DNA from: JAUREX01 sp044356825
GTDB lineage: Bacteria > Pseudomonadota > Alphaproteobacteria > Rhodobacterales > Rhodobacteraceae
Assembly: GCA_044356825.1 (NCBI GenBank)
Contig: JBIKVM010000092.1
Span: 1-10,654 of the forward strand
DNA length: 10,654 nt
Direction of reading: 5' to 3'
The position numbers and the translations under genes are program-made. The notes under the pieces are model-generated. The model was not told the origin of the DNA and ran no database searches. It saw only the letters and a program-made list of their open reading frames with translations. The number at the start of each line of letters is the position of its first letter. Within the stretch, counting starts at the first letter, position 1. Below, piece by piece: positions 1 to 5,791 of this stretch.

Positions 1-36
1 TTCGACGATCCGCGACGCCTGCTCGACCGGTTCTGA
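1..36 (+). CDS. 3' end of an upstream gene, probably DUF4175/TIGR02302 family (partial)
   Basis: Frame 1 reads FDDPRRLLDRF and then a TGA stop at 34-36; the rest of the gene lies left of the window. Eleven residues alone would not identify it. However, a longer decayed copy of the same tail sits at 149-316 and reads RRDPLGLDADD, then a VPDAADVARRAQELQ helix, then GELTRPEAEFDDPRRLLDRF. That pattern (RDPLG, an AR..L..EL.RR helix, RP..E, RLL.RF) matches what I remember of the C-terminus of alphaproteobacterial TIGR02302/DUF4175 proteins, large envelope proteins of unknown function. The family name is from memory and unconfirmed. The gene converges on dtd. Confidence 0.5.
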   Translation, partial: FDDPRRLLDRF

Positions 37-148
37 GGCGCGGCCCGCTCTGGCGGCCCGAGGGCGGTGTGGGCGTGCTTGCGCGCGACGACGCGCGCGT
101 GCCCGACGCCGATCACGACGATCCGCGCCGACTGCTCAAGAGGTCGCA
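37..148 (+). pseudogene. Second (most decayed) copy of the upstream gene's 3' end
   Basis: In frame 3 (from about 69) the translation reads LARDDARVPDAD and then directly HDDPRRLLKRS. Copy C has DADDTEVPDAAD, then about 30 helix residues, then EFDDPRRLLDRF. Copy B therefore seems to have lost the helical middle of the unit and diverged at its end, where DRF-stop has become KRSQ. It has no stop at the expected place, no convincing start signal and no visible ribosome site, so I treat it as non-functional. Confidence 0.55.
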
Positions 149-322
149 AGGCGCGACCCGCTCGGTCTCGATGCCGACGACACCGAGGTGCCCGACGCCG
201 CCGATGTCGCCCGTCGCGCGCAGGAATTGCAGCGCGAACTCTCGCGCCGCTCGGGCGAACTCACGCGGCCCGAGGCCGAGTTCGACGATCCGCGCCGGCT
301 GCTCGACCGGTTCCGAGGCGCG
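149..322 (+). pseudogene. Third, near-complete copy of the upstream gene's 3' end, without its stop codon
   Basis: Frame 2 carries the full C-terminal module: RRDPLGLDADDTEVP, an amphipathic charged helix rich in Arg and Glu (AADVARRAQELQRELS), then RPEAEFDDPRRLLDRF. It ends with the same residues as the real gene at 1-36, but the stop TGA (34-36) is CGA here (314-316). The frame therefore runs on, antisense to dtd, to about 523. A GTG at 188 could start it, but I see no Shine-Dalgarno sequence, and the run-on part shows only the composition bias of an antisense frame. It is best read as a relic of tandem duplication. Confidence 0.6.
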
Positions 323-323
323 C

Positions 324-758
324 TCAGATCTCGACCCAGATCGTCACCGGCCCGTCGTTCACGAGGTCCACCTGCATGTCGGCGCCGAAGCGCCCGGTCG
401 CGACCGCGATCCCTTCGGCGCGCAGCGCGGCCACGACCCGGTCGCAGGATTGCGTCGCGATCTCGGGGGCGGCGGCCGTGGAAAAGCCGGGGCGGTTGCC
501 GCGCAGATCGGCCGCGAGCGTGAACTGGCTGACGACCAGCGCCGCCCCCCCGGTGTCGCGCAACGACAGGTTCATCTTGTCGGCGGCATCGCGAAAGATG
601 CGCATCTTCGCGATCTTGGCGGCCATCCGCTCGGGCGCGTCGGGCGCGTCGTCCCCCATCGCGCAGACGAGGATCAAGAGCCCCGCCCCGATCTCGCCCA
701 CCGTCTCGCCGCCCACGCTGACCCGCGCGCGCGTCACCCGCTGCAATACCGCCCTCAT
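324..758 (-). CDS. dtd: D-aminoacyl-tRNA deacylase (DTD)
   Basis: This cytosolic enzyme hydrolyses D-aminoacyl-tRNA (and glycyl-tRNAAla in characterised homologues), keeping D-amino acids out of translation. The 144-residue length is normal for the family. It starts MRAVLQRVTRARV, has the SQFTLAAD motif (77-84) near the catalytic threonine, and ends with NDGPVTIWVEI, which holds the Gly-cisPro motif (GPVT, 136-139) that gives chiral selectivity. Homology to E. coli DTD is clear from end to end. The ATG at 758-756 was chosen because the family starts there and an AGGAGG-like site lies just upstream; the open frame extends to 917 but that part is unlike DTD. The start overlaps the preceding stop as ATGA, so it is probably translationally coupled and is the last gene of the 2394-to-324 operon. 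Confidence 0.95.
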   Translation of the reverse strand: MRAVLQRVTRARVSVGGETVGEIGAGLLILVCAMGDDAPDAPERMAAKIAKMRIFRDAADKMNLSLRDTGGAALVVSQFTLAADLRGNRPGFSTAAAPEIATQSCDRVVAALRAEGIAVATGRFGADMQVDLVNDGPVTIWVEI

Positions 759-1498
759 GCGTCCTCCGTCATCAGCCTGTGCGCGGCAAGGCGCGCGTAT
801 TGGGGCAGGCAGGCCTCGGCCACCGCCGCGGCATGCCCCGCCAGTTCGGGCACCGGCCCCTCGGGCGGCTCGAAACCCCTTGAGCGGTGGACGGCGCCAT
901 ACCAGTGCGCGGCCCACACCCCGTCGGCCGGGTTGCCGCCGGCGGGCCAGCCCAGCATCGCCGGATCGAACGCCAGCCCCAGCGCCGCGCAGAGAAGCCC
1001 GAGCGTGCGGGCCGGATCGGCGCGGATGTCGGTCGCGTCCACCACCGGCGGGGCGCGGCCCAGCCGGTCGGCGGCGCGGTCGAAAAGCTCCGCCTGCCGC
1101 GCGAATCCCAGATCGGCGGCCGTCACCGCCTCGCGCTTGCGCGCGTAGGAGGCGACGACGCGGGCCGGATGGCGGATCAGGAACACCTCGGCCGCCCCCG
1201 CCGTCCAGCCCATCGCAAAGCCCGGCAGCATGTGGTGCGTCATGTGTTTCTGATACCAGACCGGGCGGCCGCCCGGCGCGGGCCCGGCAAGGGCGGCCGC
1301 GACGCGGGCCGGATCGGTGGGCTGGCTTGCCAGCACCTCGGCCCGCATCGGATGCTCGATCCCGGTCGCGGCCAGATAGGCGGCATAGAAGGGCTCATCG
1401 CTCACCGCGCAGTCGGGGCGCTGCGCGAAGGCATACATGAGCGCGGTCGAGAGGTTCCTCGGCCCCGACCACATGACGATGCGCAACGGATCGCTCAT
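755..1498 (-). CDS. Sulfotransferase-like P-loop protein
   Basis: A 247-residue soluble protein with the two signatures of PAPS-dependent sulfotransferases. The N-terminal phosphosulfate-binding loop after strand 1 is VMWSGPRNLSTAL (8-20). The 3'-phosphate-binding region is FLIRHPARVVASYARKR (106-122), matching the IRDPRDVVxSxxxxR pattern. A KHMTHH segment (84-89) comes in between. No signal peptide or membrane segment is visible, so it is probably cytosolic. The acceptor is unknown, and a nucleotide-binding role other than sulfation is possible. Its start overlaps the aminotransferase stop (ATGA, 1495-1498) and its stop overlaps the dtd start (ATGA, 755-758). I recall plant 'branched-chain aminotransferase-like' proteins that fuse a similar P-loop domain to a class IV aminotransferase, which would support a joint role; that is from memory. 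Confidence 0.75.
   Translation of the reverse strand: MSDPLRIVMWSGPRNLSTALMYAFAQRPDCAVSDEPFYAAYLAATGIEHPMRAEVLASQPTDPARVAAALAGPAPGGRPVWYQKHMTHHMLPGFAMGWTAGAAEVFLIRHPARVVASYARKREAVTAADLGFARQAELFDRAADRLGRAPPVVDATDIRADPARTLGLLCAALGLAFDPAMLGWPAGGNPADGVWAAHWYGAVHRSRGFEPPEGPVPELAGHAAAVAEACLPQYARLAAHRLMTEDA
763..767 (-). promoter_or_regulatory. Ribosome binding site of dtd
   Basis: GGAGG on the minus strand, followed by ACGC and then the ATG of dtd. It lies inside the end of the preceding gene and supports the 758 start over longer upstream starts. Confidence 0.6.
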
Positions 1499-2394
1499 GC
1501 CCCGACCAGCGCCTTGTAGAGGGCGCGGATCCGCGCCGTCACCGGGCCCATCGCGCCGTCCCCGATCACGCGCCCGTCGATCATGCCGACGGGCGTCTGC
1601 GCGCCGAAGGTGCCGGTCAGGAAGGCCTCCTCGGCCGAATAGGTCTCAACCAGCGTGAAGTTGCGCTCGCGCGCCACGATCCCGTTCTCGCGGCACAGCG
1701 CCAGCACCTTGCCGCGCGTGATCCCGTTCAGGCAGTAATCGCCCGTCGAGGTCCAGACCTCGCCCTTGCGGACGATGAAGAAGTTGCACGCGTTCGTCGT
1801 GTTCACGAAGCCGTGGACATCGAGCATCAGCGCCTCGTCCGCGCCCGCCTTCTCGGCCGCGATGCAGGCGAGGATGCAGTTGAGCTTGGAGTGGGAATTG
1901 AGCTTGGGGTCCTGCGTCATCGGCAGGCCGCGCATGTGCGGGACGGTCGCAAGCCGGATCGGGCGCGGCTGCTTGGGGCGGGAATGCTCCATGATGATCG
2001 CGATCGTGGGGCCCTGGCGCGAAAAGCCCGGGTGCTGGAAGGGCCGGGTCTTGATCCCGCGCGTGACCATCAGGCGGGCGTGGGCGTCGGTGTGCATCCC
2101 GTTCGCGGCCGCCGTGTCGAGCAGCGCCTGCGCGAGCAGGGCGGGCGGGTGGCCGATGTCGAGGTCGATCGCGCGCGCGGCCTCGTAGAGCCGCTCGAGA
2201 TGCTCCTCGAGAAAGGCCCAGCGGCCGTCATAGAGGCGGATCCCCTCCCACACCCCGTCGCCCAGCATGAAGCCCGAATCGTAGATGCTGACGACGGCCT
2301 CGGCCTTGGGCACGATCTTGCCGTTGAGCCACAGCATGAGGCGCTCGTTGCGCGCGTCCTCCTCGGCGCCGTGCGTGCTTATGTGTTCGTCCAT
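1495..2394 (-). CDS. Class IV PLP-dependent aminotransferase (BCAT/DAAT-like)
   Basis: A 299-residue fold-type IV PLP enzyme that should transfer an amino group between an amino acid and a 2-oxo acid. It shows GDGVWEGIRLYDGR (45-58), EEHLERL with the PLP-phosphate arginine R68, the Schiff-base lysine K170 in SHSKLNC, CLNGITRGKV (221-230), and the end motif TGTFGAQTPVGMIDGR (260-275). Two points are unusual. The glutamate that pairs with the PLP pyridine nitrogen in IlvE and D-amino-acid aminotransferase aligns with T199 (FVNTTNACNFF). The TRGIKTR segment (111-117) places R117 where the D-enzyme has its substrate-carboxylate arginine. BCAT is thus the annotation by similarity, but specificity is uncertain and no ilvE symbol is given. 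The start at 2394 has a good GGAGG 7 nt upstream. It is the first gene of a three-gene operon. Confidence 0.85.
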   Translation of the reverse strand: MDEHISTHGAEEDARNERLMLWLNGKIVPKAEAVVSIYDSGFMLGDGVWEGIRLYDGRWAFLEEHLERLYEAARAIDLDIGHPPALLAQALLDTAAANGMHTDAHARLMVTRGIKTRPFQHPGFSRQGPTIAIIMEHSRPKQPRPIRLATVPHMRGLPMTQDPKLNSHSKLNCILACIAAEKAGADEALMLDVHGFVNTTNACNFFIVRKGEVWTSTGDYCLNGITRGKVLALCRENGIVARERNFTLVETYSAEEAFLTGTFGAQTPVGMIDGRVIGDGAMGPVTARIRALYKALVGA

Positions 2395-2401
2395 CCGCGC
2401 C

Positions 2402-2406
2402 CCTCC
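2402..2406 (-). promoter_or_regulatory. Ribosome binding site of the aminotransferase
   Basis: GGAGG on the minus strand, 7 nt before the ATG at 2394-2392. It fixes the start at MDEHIS rather than at the later MLWLNG, where family homology begins. Confidence 0.65.
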
Positions 2407-2418
2407 GGTCCGGCGACC

Positions 2419-2447
2419 ACGCTAGTGCGCCGCCCGCGCCGCGCCAA
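2419..2447 (-). promoter_or_regulatory. Possible promoter of the aminotransferase-sulfotransferase-dtd operon
   Basis: On the minus strand, TTGGCG (2447-2442) and TAGCGT (2424-2419) are 17 bp apart. They resemble sigma-70-type -35 and -10 boxes, the -10 only partly (T, A and the final T). Transcription would start near 2412, leaving a leader of about 18 nt that contains the ribosome site. This is a weak call by eye in very GC-rich sequence. Confidence 0.3.
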
Positions 2448-2449
2448 GG

Positions 2450-2461
2450 GGGGGCGCCCCC
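2450..2461. other. Perfect 12-bp G/C palindrome between divergent promoters
   Basis: The sequence GGGGGCGCCCCC is its own reverse complement. It sits between the putative -35 boxes of the two divergent promoters, next to a run of seven G (2448-2454). It could be an operator half-site or simply chance in GC-rich DNA; no known regulator motif is recognised. Confidence 0.35.
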
Positions 2462-2463
2462 GC

Positions 2464-2492
2464 TTGCCCGTCATGGGCCTTGCGCCTATAAG
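2464..2492 (+). promoter_or_regulatory. Probable ileS promoter
   Basis: TTGCCC (2464-2469) and TATAAG (2487-2492) are separated by 17 bp. The -10 box stands out as one of the few AT-rich spots in the region. Transcription would begin near 2499, giving a leader of about 70 nt before ileS. I see no T-box or attenuator structure in that leader. Confidence 0.45.
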
Positions 2493-2555
2493 CCGCCCGC
2501 AAAGCCCGACCGCGCACCGATGACCCGGCGCCCGTCCGACCCGCCCTTCACCGCT

Positions 2556-2560
2556 GAGGA
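2556..2560 (+). promoter_or_regulatory. Ribosome binding site of ileS
   Basis: GAGGA, 8 nt before the ATG at 2569-2571, a good spacing. It supports MCADTPDYKDT as the N-terminus. Confidence 0.65.
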
Positions 2561-2568
2561 TCCCGCCG

Positions 2569-5496
2569 ATGTGCGCCGACACGCCCGACTACAAGGACAC
2601 GATCTTTCTGCCCGACACGGGCTTTCCGATGCGCGCGGGTCTGCCCCAGCGCGAGCCCGAGTGGCTGGCGCTGTGGGAGCGGATCGGGGTCTACGACCGG
2701 CTGCGCGCCAAGGCGGAGGCCGCCCGCGCCGCCGGCCGGCCGCGCCCGCCCTTCACGCTCCATGACGGCCCGCCCTATGCCAACGGGCACCTCCATATCG
2801 GGCATGCGCTGAACAAGATCCTCAAGGACATGGTCGTGCGCTCGCAGCAGATGATGGGCCATGACGCGCGCTATGTCCCCGGCTGGGACTGCCACGGCCT
2901 GCCCATCGAATGGAAGATCGAAGAGCAGTATCGCGCCGCCGGCAAGAACAAGGACGAGGTCGACACCGTCGCCTTCCGGCAGGAATGCCGCCGCTTCGCC
3001 GAGGGCTGGATCGAGGTCCAGCGGGCCGAGTTCAAGCGCCTCGGCGTCATCGGCAACTGGGCCGACCCCTATCGCACCATGGATTTCCACGCCGAGGCCG
3101 TGACGGCCGCCGATTTCATGACCTTCCTCATGAACGGCACGCTCTATCAGGGCTCGAAGCCCGTGATGTGGTCGCCCGTCGAGAAGACCGCCCTCGCCGA
3201 GGCCGAGGTCGAGTATCACGAGGTGACGAGCCATCAGGTGTGGGTCGCCTTTCGCGTCGTGTCGGGGGCGGCGCCCGCCTGGGCGGGAGCGCGCGTCGTC
3301 ATCTGGACGACGACGCCCTGGACGATCCCGCAGAACCGCGCCGTCGCCTTCAACCCCGCCATCGCCTATGGCCTCTACGAGGTGACGGGCCGGCCCGAGG
3401 ATTCGGCCGCGCGGATCGGCGCCACCTATGTCATGGCCGACCGCCTCGCGGCGCAGGCGTTCGCGGCCGCCAAGCTCGACCCCGCCATGTATCGCCGCTT
3501 GCGCGACATCACGGCCGAGGAGCTGGGTGCGCTGACCCTCGCCCATCCCTTCCGCGGGATCGAGGGCGGGCAGGGCGAGTGGGACTATGACGTGCCCATG
3601 CTGCCCGGCGAGCATGTGACGGACGACGCGGGCACGGGTTTTGTCCACACCGCCCCCTCGCATGGCGATGACGACTATCAGATGGGCGTGCGCTTCGGCC
3701 TGCCCATGACCTACAACGTCGAGGCCGACGGCACCTATCGCGCCGATCTGCCCCTCTTTGCCGGTCAGGCCATCATCACCGCCGAGGGCAAGGAAGGCCC
3801 CGCGAATGTCAGCGTCATCAAGGCGCTGCACGGGGCGGGCGGGCTCTTTGCCAAGGGCAAGTTCCGCCATTCATACCCGCATTCGTGGCGCTCCAAGGCG
3901 CCGATCATCTATCGCAACACGCCCCAGTGGTTCGTCGCGATCGACAAGCCGATCGAGGACGGCATGGGCGCGCATGGCGCGACGATCCGGGCGCGCGCGC
4001 TCTCCTCGATCGACCAGCTGGTGACATGGACGCCCCAGAGCGGGCGCAACCGCCTCTTCAGCATGATCGAGGCCCGCCCCGACTGGGTGCTGAGCCGCCA
4101 GCGTGCCTGGGGCGTGCCGCTCACCTGCTTCACCCGGCGCGGCGCGCGGCCGACCGATCCGGACTTCCTGATGCGCGATCCGGCGGTCAATGCCCGCATC
4201 GTGGCGGCCTTCGAGACCGAGGGGGCGGATGCGTGGTATGTGCCGGGCTTCAAGGCGCGTGTCCTGCAGGGCCTGCACGACCCCGAGGCCTGGGATCAGG
4301 TCTTCGACATCCTCGATGTGTGGTTCGATTCGGGCTCGACCCATTCCTTCGTGCTGCGCGACCGCCCCGATGGAACGGCCGACGGGCTCGCCGACCTCTA
4401 TCTGGAGGGGACCGACCAGCACCGGGGGTGGTTCCACTCCTCGATGCTGCAAGCCTGCGGCACGATCGGGCGCGCCCCCTATCGGGGCGTGCTGACGCAT
4501 GGCTTCACGCTCGACGAGAAGGGCATGAAGATGTCCAAGTCGCTCGGCAACACCGTCTCGCCCGACGAGGTGATCCGCGACTATGGCGCCGACATCCTGC
4601 GGCTGTGGGTGGCGCAATCGGACTATACGGTGGACCTGCGCATCGGGCCCGAGATCCTAAAGGGCGTGGCCGACAGCTATCGGCGGCTGCGCAACACGCT
4701 GCGCTTTGTCCTCGGCAACCTCGCGGGCTTCACCGAGGCCGAGCGGGTGGAGCCCGCCGAGATGCCCCCGCTCGAGGCCTGGGTGCTCCACCGCATGGCC
4801 GAGCTTGACGCGTCGGTGCGCAAGGGCTTTGCCGCCTATGATTTCCAGGGCGTCGCGCGCGAGATCTTCGCGTTCTGCAACAGCGACCTCTCGGCCTTCT
4901 ACTTCGACATCCGCAAGGATGCGCTCTATTGCGACGCGCCGGGCAGCCTGCGGCGGCGCGCGGCGCGCACGGTGCTCGACCTGCTGTTCCATCGCCTCAC
5001 GACATGGCTCGCCCCGATCCTCGCCTTCACGGCCGAGGATGTCTGGCGCGCGCGGGTGACGGATGCCGAGGCTTCGGTCCACCTTCAGGACATACCCGAC
5101 ACGCCGGCCGCCTGGCTCGACCCCGCGCTCGCGGCGCGGTGGGAGGCGGTGCGGGGCGCGCGCCGGGTCGTGACCGCCGCGCTCGAGGTCCAGCGCGCGG
5201 CCAAGACCATCGGCGCGAGCCTCGAGGCCCGGCCCGAGGTCCATGTCGCCGATCCGACGCTTGCCGCCCATCTCGCCGCCGTCGATTTCGCCGAAGTCTG
5301 CATCACCTCGGGCCTGTCGATCGTGGCGGGACCGGGGCCGGCGGATGCCTTCCGGCTCGAGGATGTCGCGGGCGTCGCGGTCGTCTTCCGCCCGGCCGAG
5401 GGCGACAAATGCGCCCGCTGCTGGCAGATCCTGCCCGATGTCGGCACCCACGCCCATCCGGGCACCTGCGCGCGCTGTGACGCGGCCCTCGGATAG
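2569..5496 (+). CDS. ileS: Isoleucine--tRNA ligase (bacterial type)
   Basis: A cytosolic class I aminoacyl-tRNA synthetase that charges tRNAIle with isoleucine using ATP, and edits misactivated valine. The 975 residues are slightly more than the roughly 940 of E. coli IleRS. The HIGH signature is at 76-79 (NGHLHIGHALNKILKD) and KMSKS at 654-658 (GMKMSKSLGN). The CP1 editing domain shows TTTPWTIPQN (from 247) and HTAPSHGDDDY (360-370), where D369 aligns with the editing aspartate D342 of E. coli. The C-terminal zinc ribbon is intact with C948, C951, C967 and C970. Together with the Zn ribbon this indicates the ordinary bacterial enzyme, not the eukaryote-like mupirocin-resistant type. It has its own promoter region and a small DUF3253-like gene overlaps its 3' end. 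Confidence 0.97.
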   Translation: MCADTPDYKDTIFLPDTGFPMRAGLPQREPEWLALWERIGVYDRLRAKAEAARAAGRPRPPFTLHDGPPYANGHLHIGHALNKILKDMVVRSQQMMGHDARYVPGWDCHGLPIEWKIEEQYRAAGKNKDEVDTVAFRQECRRFAEGWIEVQRAEFKRLGVIGNWADPYRTMDFHAEAVTAADFMTFLMNGTLYQGSKPVMWSPVEKTALAEAEVEYHEVTSHQVWVAFRVVSGAAPAWAGARVVIWTTTPWTIPQNRAVAFNPAIAYGLYEVTGRPEDSAARIGATYVMADRLAAQAFAAAKLDPAMYRRLRDITAEELGALTLAHPFRGIEGGQGEWDYDVPMLPGEHVTDDAGTGFVHTAPSHGDDDYQMGVRFGLPMTYNVEADGTYRADLPLFAGQAIITAEGKEGPANVSVIKALHGAGGLFAKGKFRHSYPHSWRSKAPIIYRNTPQWFVAIDKPIEDGMGAHGATIRARALSSIDQLVTWTPQSGRNRLFSMIEARPDWVLSRQRAWGVPLTCFTRRGARPTDPDFLMRDPAVNARIVAAFETEGADAWYVPGFKARVLQGLHDPEAWDQVFDILDVWFDSGSTHSFVLRDRPDGTADGLADLYLEGTDQHRGWFHSSMLQACGTIGRAPYRGVLTHGFTLDEKGMKMSKSLGNTVSPDEVIRDYGADILRLWVAQSDYTVDLRIGPEILKGVADSYRRLRNTLRFVLGNLAGFTEAERVEPAEMPPLEAWVLHRMAELDASVRKGFAAYDFQGVAREIFAFCNSDLSAFYFDIRKDALYCDAPGSLRRRAARTVLDLLFHRLTTWLAPILAFTAEDVWRARVTDAEASVHLQDIPDTPAAWLDPALAARWEAVRGARRVVTAALEVQRAAKTIGASLEARPEVHVADPTLAAHLAAVDFAEVCITSGLSIVAGPGPADAFRLEDVAGVAVVFRPAEGDKCARCWQILPDVGTHAHPGTCARCDAALG

Positions 5497-5728
5497 CGCG
5501 ATCGCGGGCGTGCTCGCGGCACTGGCCGATGCGCGGGGGGCCGGGCGCAGCTTCTGCCCCTCCGAGGCCGCGCGGCGGTTGGCCGATGACTGGCGGCCGC
5601 TCATGCCCGAGGTGCGGCGCGTGGCGGCAGGCATGGTGGCCGAGGGGGTGCTCGTGGCAACCCAAGGCGGCCGCCCCGCCGACCCCCTGACTGCGCGCGG
5701 CCCGATCCGGCTCGGCCGCCCCGGCTGA
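5477..5728 (+). CDS. Small DUF3253-like protein
   Basis: An 83-residue protein if it starts at GTG 5477, reading VTRPSDSAIAGVLAALADARG, then FCPSEAARRLADDWRPLMPEVRRVAAGMVAEGVLVATQGG, and ending DPLTARGPIRLGRPG. The FCPSEAARRL, W..LMPEVR..A and ARGPIRLG motifs match what I know of the DUF3253 family, a small winged-helix-like domain of unknown function common in Alphaproteobacteria. Charged helices, no membrane segment and no signal peptide suggest a cytosolic, possibly nucleic-acid-binding protein; that is inference. It overlaps the end of ileS by 20 nt in another frame, over the zinc-ribbon codons. No clear Shine-Dalgarno is visible, so coupling to ileS translation is likely. An in-frame ATG at 5438 is an alternative start giving 13 more residues. 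Confidence 0.75.
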   Translation: MTRPSDSAIAGVLAALADARGAGRSFCPSEAARRLADDWRPLMPEVRRVAAGMVAEGVLVATQGGRPADPLTARGPIRLGRPG

Positions 5729-5791
5729 ACGGGGGCTTGCGCCCAGCCACGGCGCGGCGCACAGAAGGCGCGACGCTCCGGACCCCCACCC

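Larger units (their letters stand above)
1..322 (+). repeat. Degenerate tandem triplication of a gene 3' end
   Basis: Three copies of one 3'-terminal segment lie in tandem. Copy A ends the upstream gene (1-50). Copy B has its end at 116-163, and copy C has its end at 281-322. By eye, A 1-42 and C 281-322 agree at 39 of 42 positions, and A 3-50 and B 116-163 agree at 38 of 48, both without gaps. Each copy end runs into an AGGCGCG motif (36-42, 149-155, 316-322), followed in A and B by RCCCGCTC (43-50, 156-163), which marks the unit boundaries. The spacing between boundaries is 113 bp and then 167 bp. The 167-bp unit is not a multiple of three, so copies lie in different frames. The block fills the whole gap between the upstream stop and the end of dtd. 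Confidence 0.75.

Noticed and set aside
759..917. N-terminal extension of dtd to 917
   Set aside because: The extension shows no DTD homology, lies inside the sulfotransferase gene, and the family start at 758 has a ribosome site.
67..1440. Long + strand open frames (67-1440 and 69-1148) across dtd and the sulfotransferase gene
   Set aside because: Low-complexity Arg/Pro/Ala translation, antisense to two clearly homologous genes; typical stop-free antisense frame in GC-rich DNA. Only the first part (69-148) carries a relic of the duplicated tail.
2548..3870. 440-codon minus-strand frame opposite ileS, and 3871-4617 after it
   Set aside because: Reads His/Gly/Arg-rich mirror of ileS codons; no start signal or family motif, while the + strand is unmistakable IleRS.
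5729..5791. Promoter for the exporter gene (TTGCGC at 5737-5742)
   Set aside because: The matching -10 position reads CACAGA, too far from consensus to call; no Shine-Dalgarno either.
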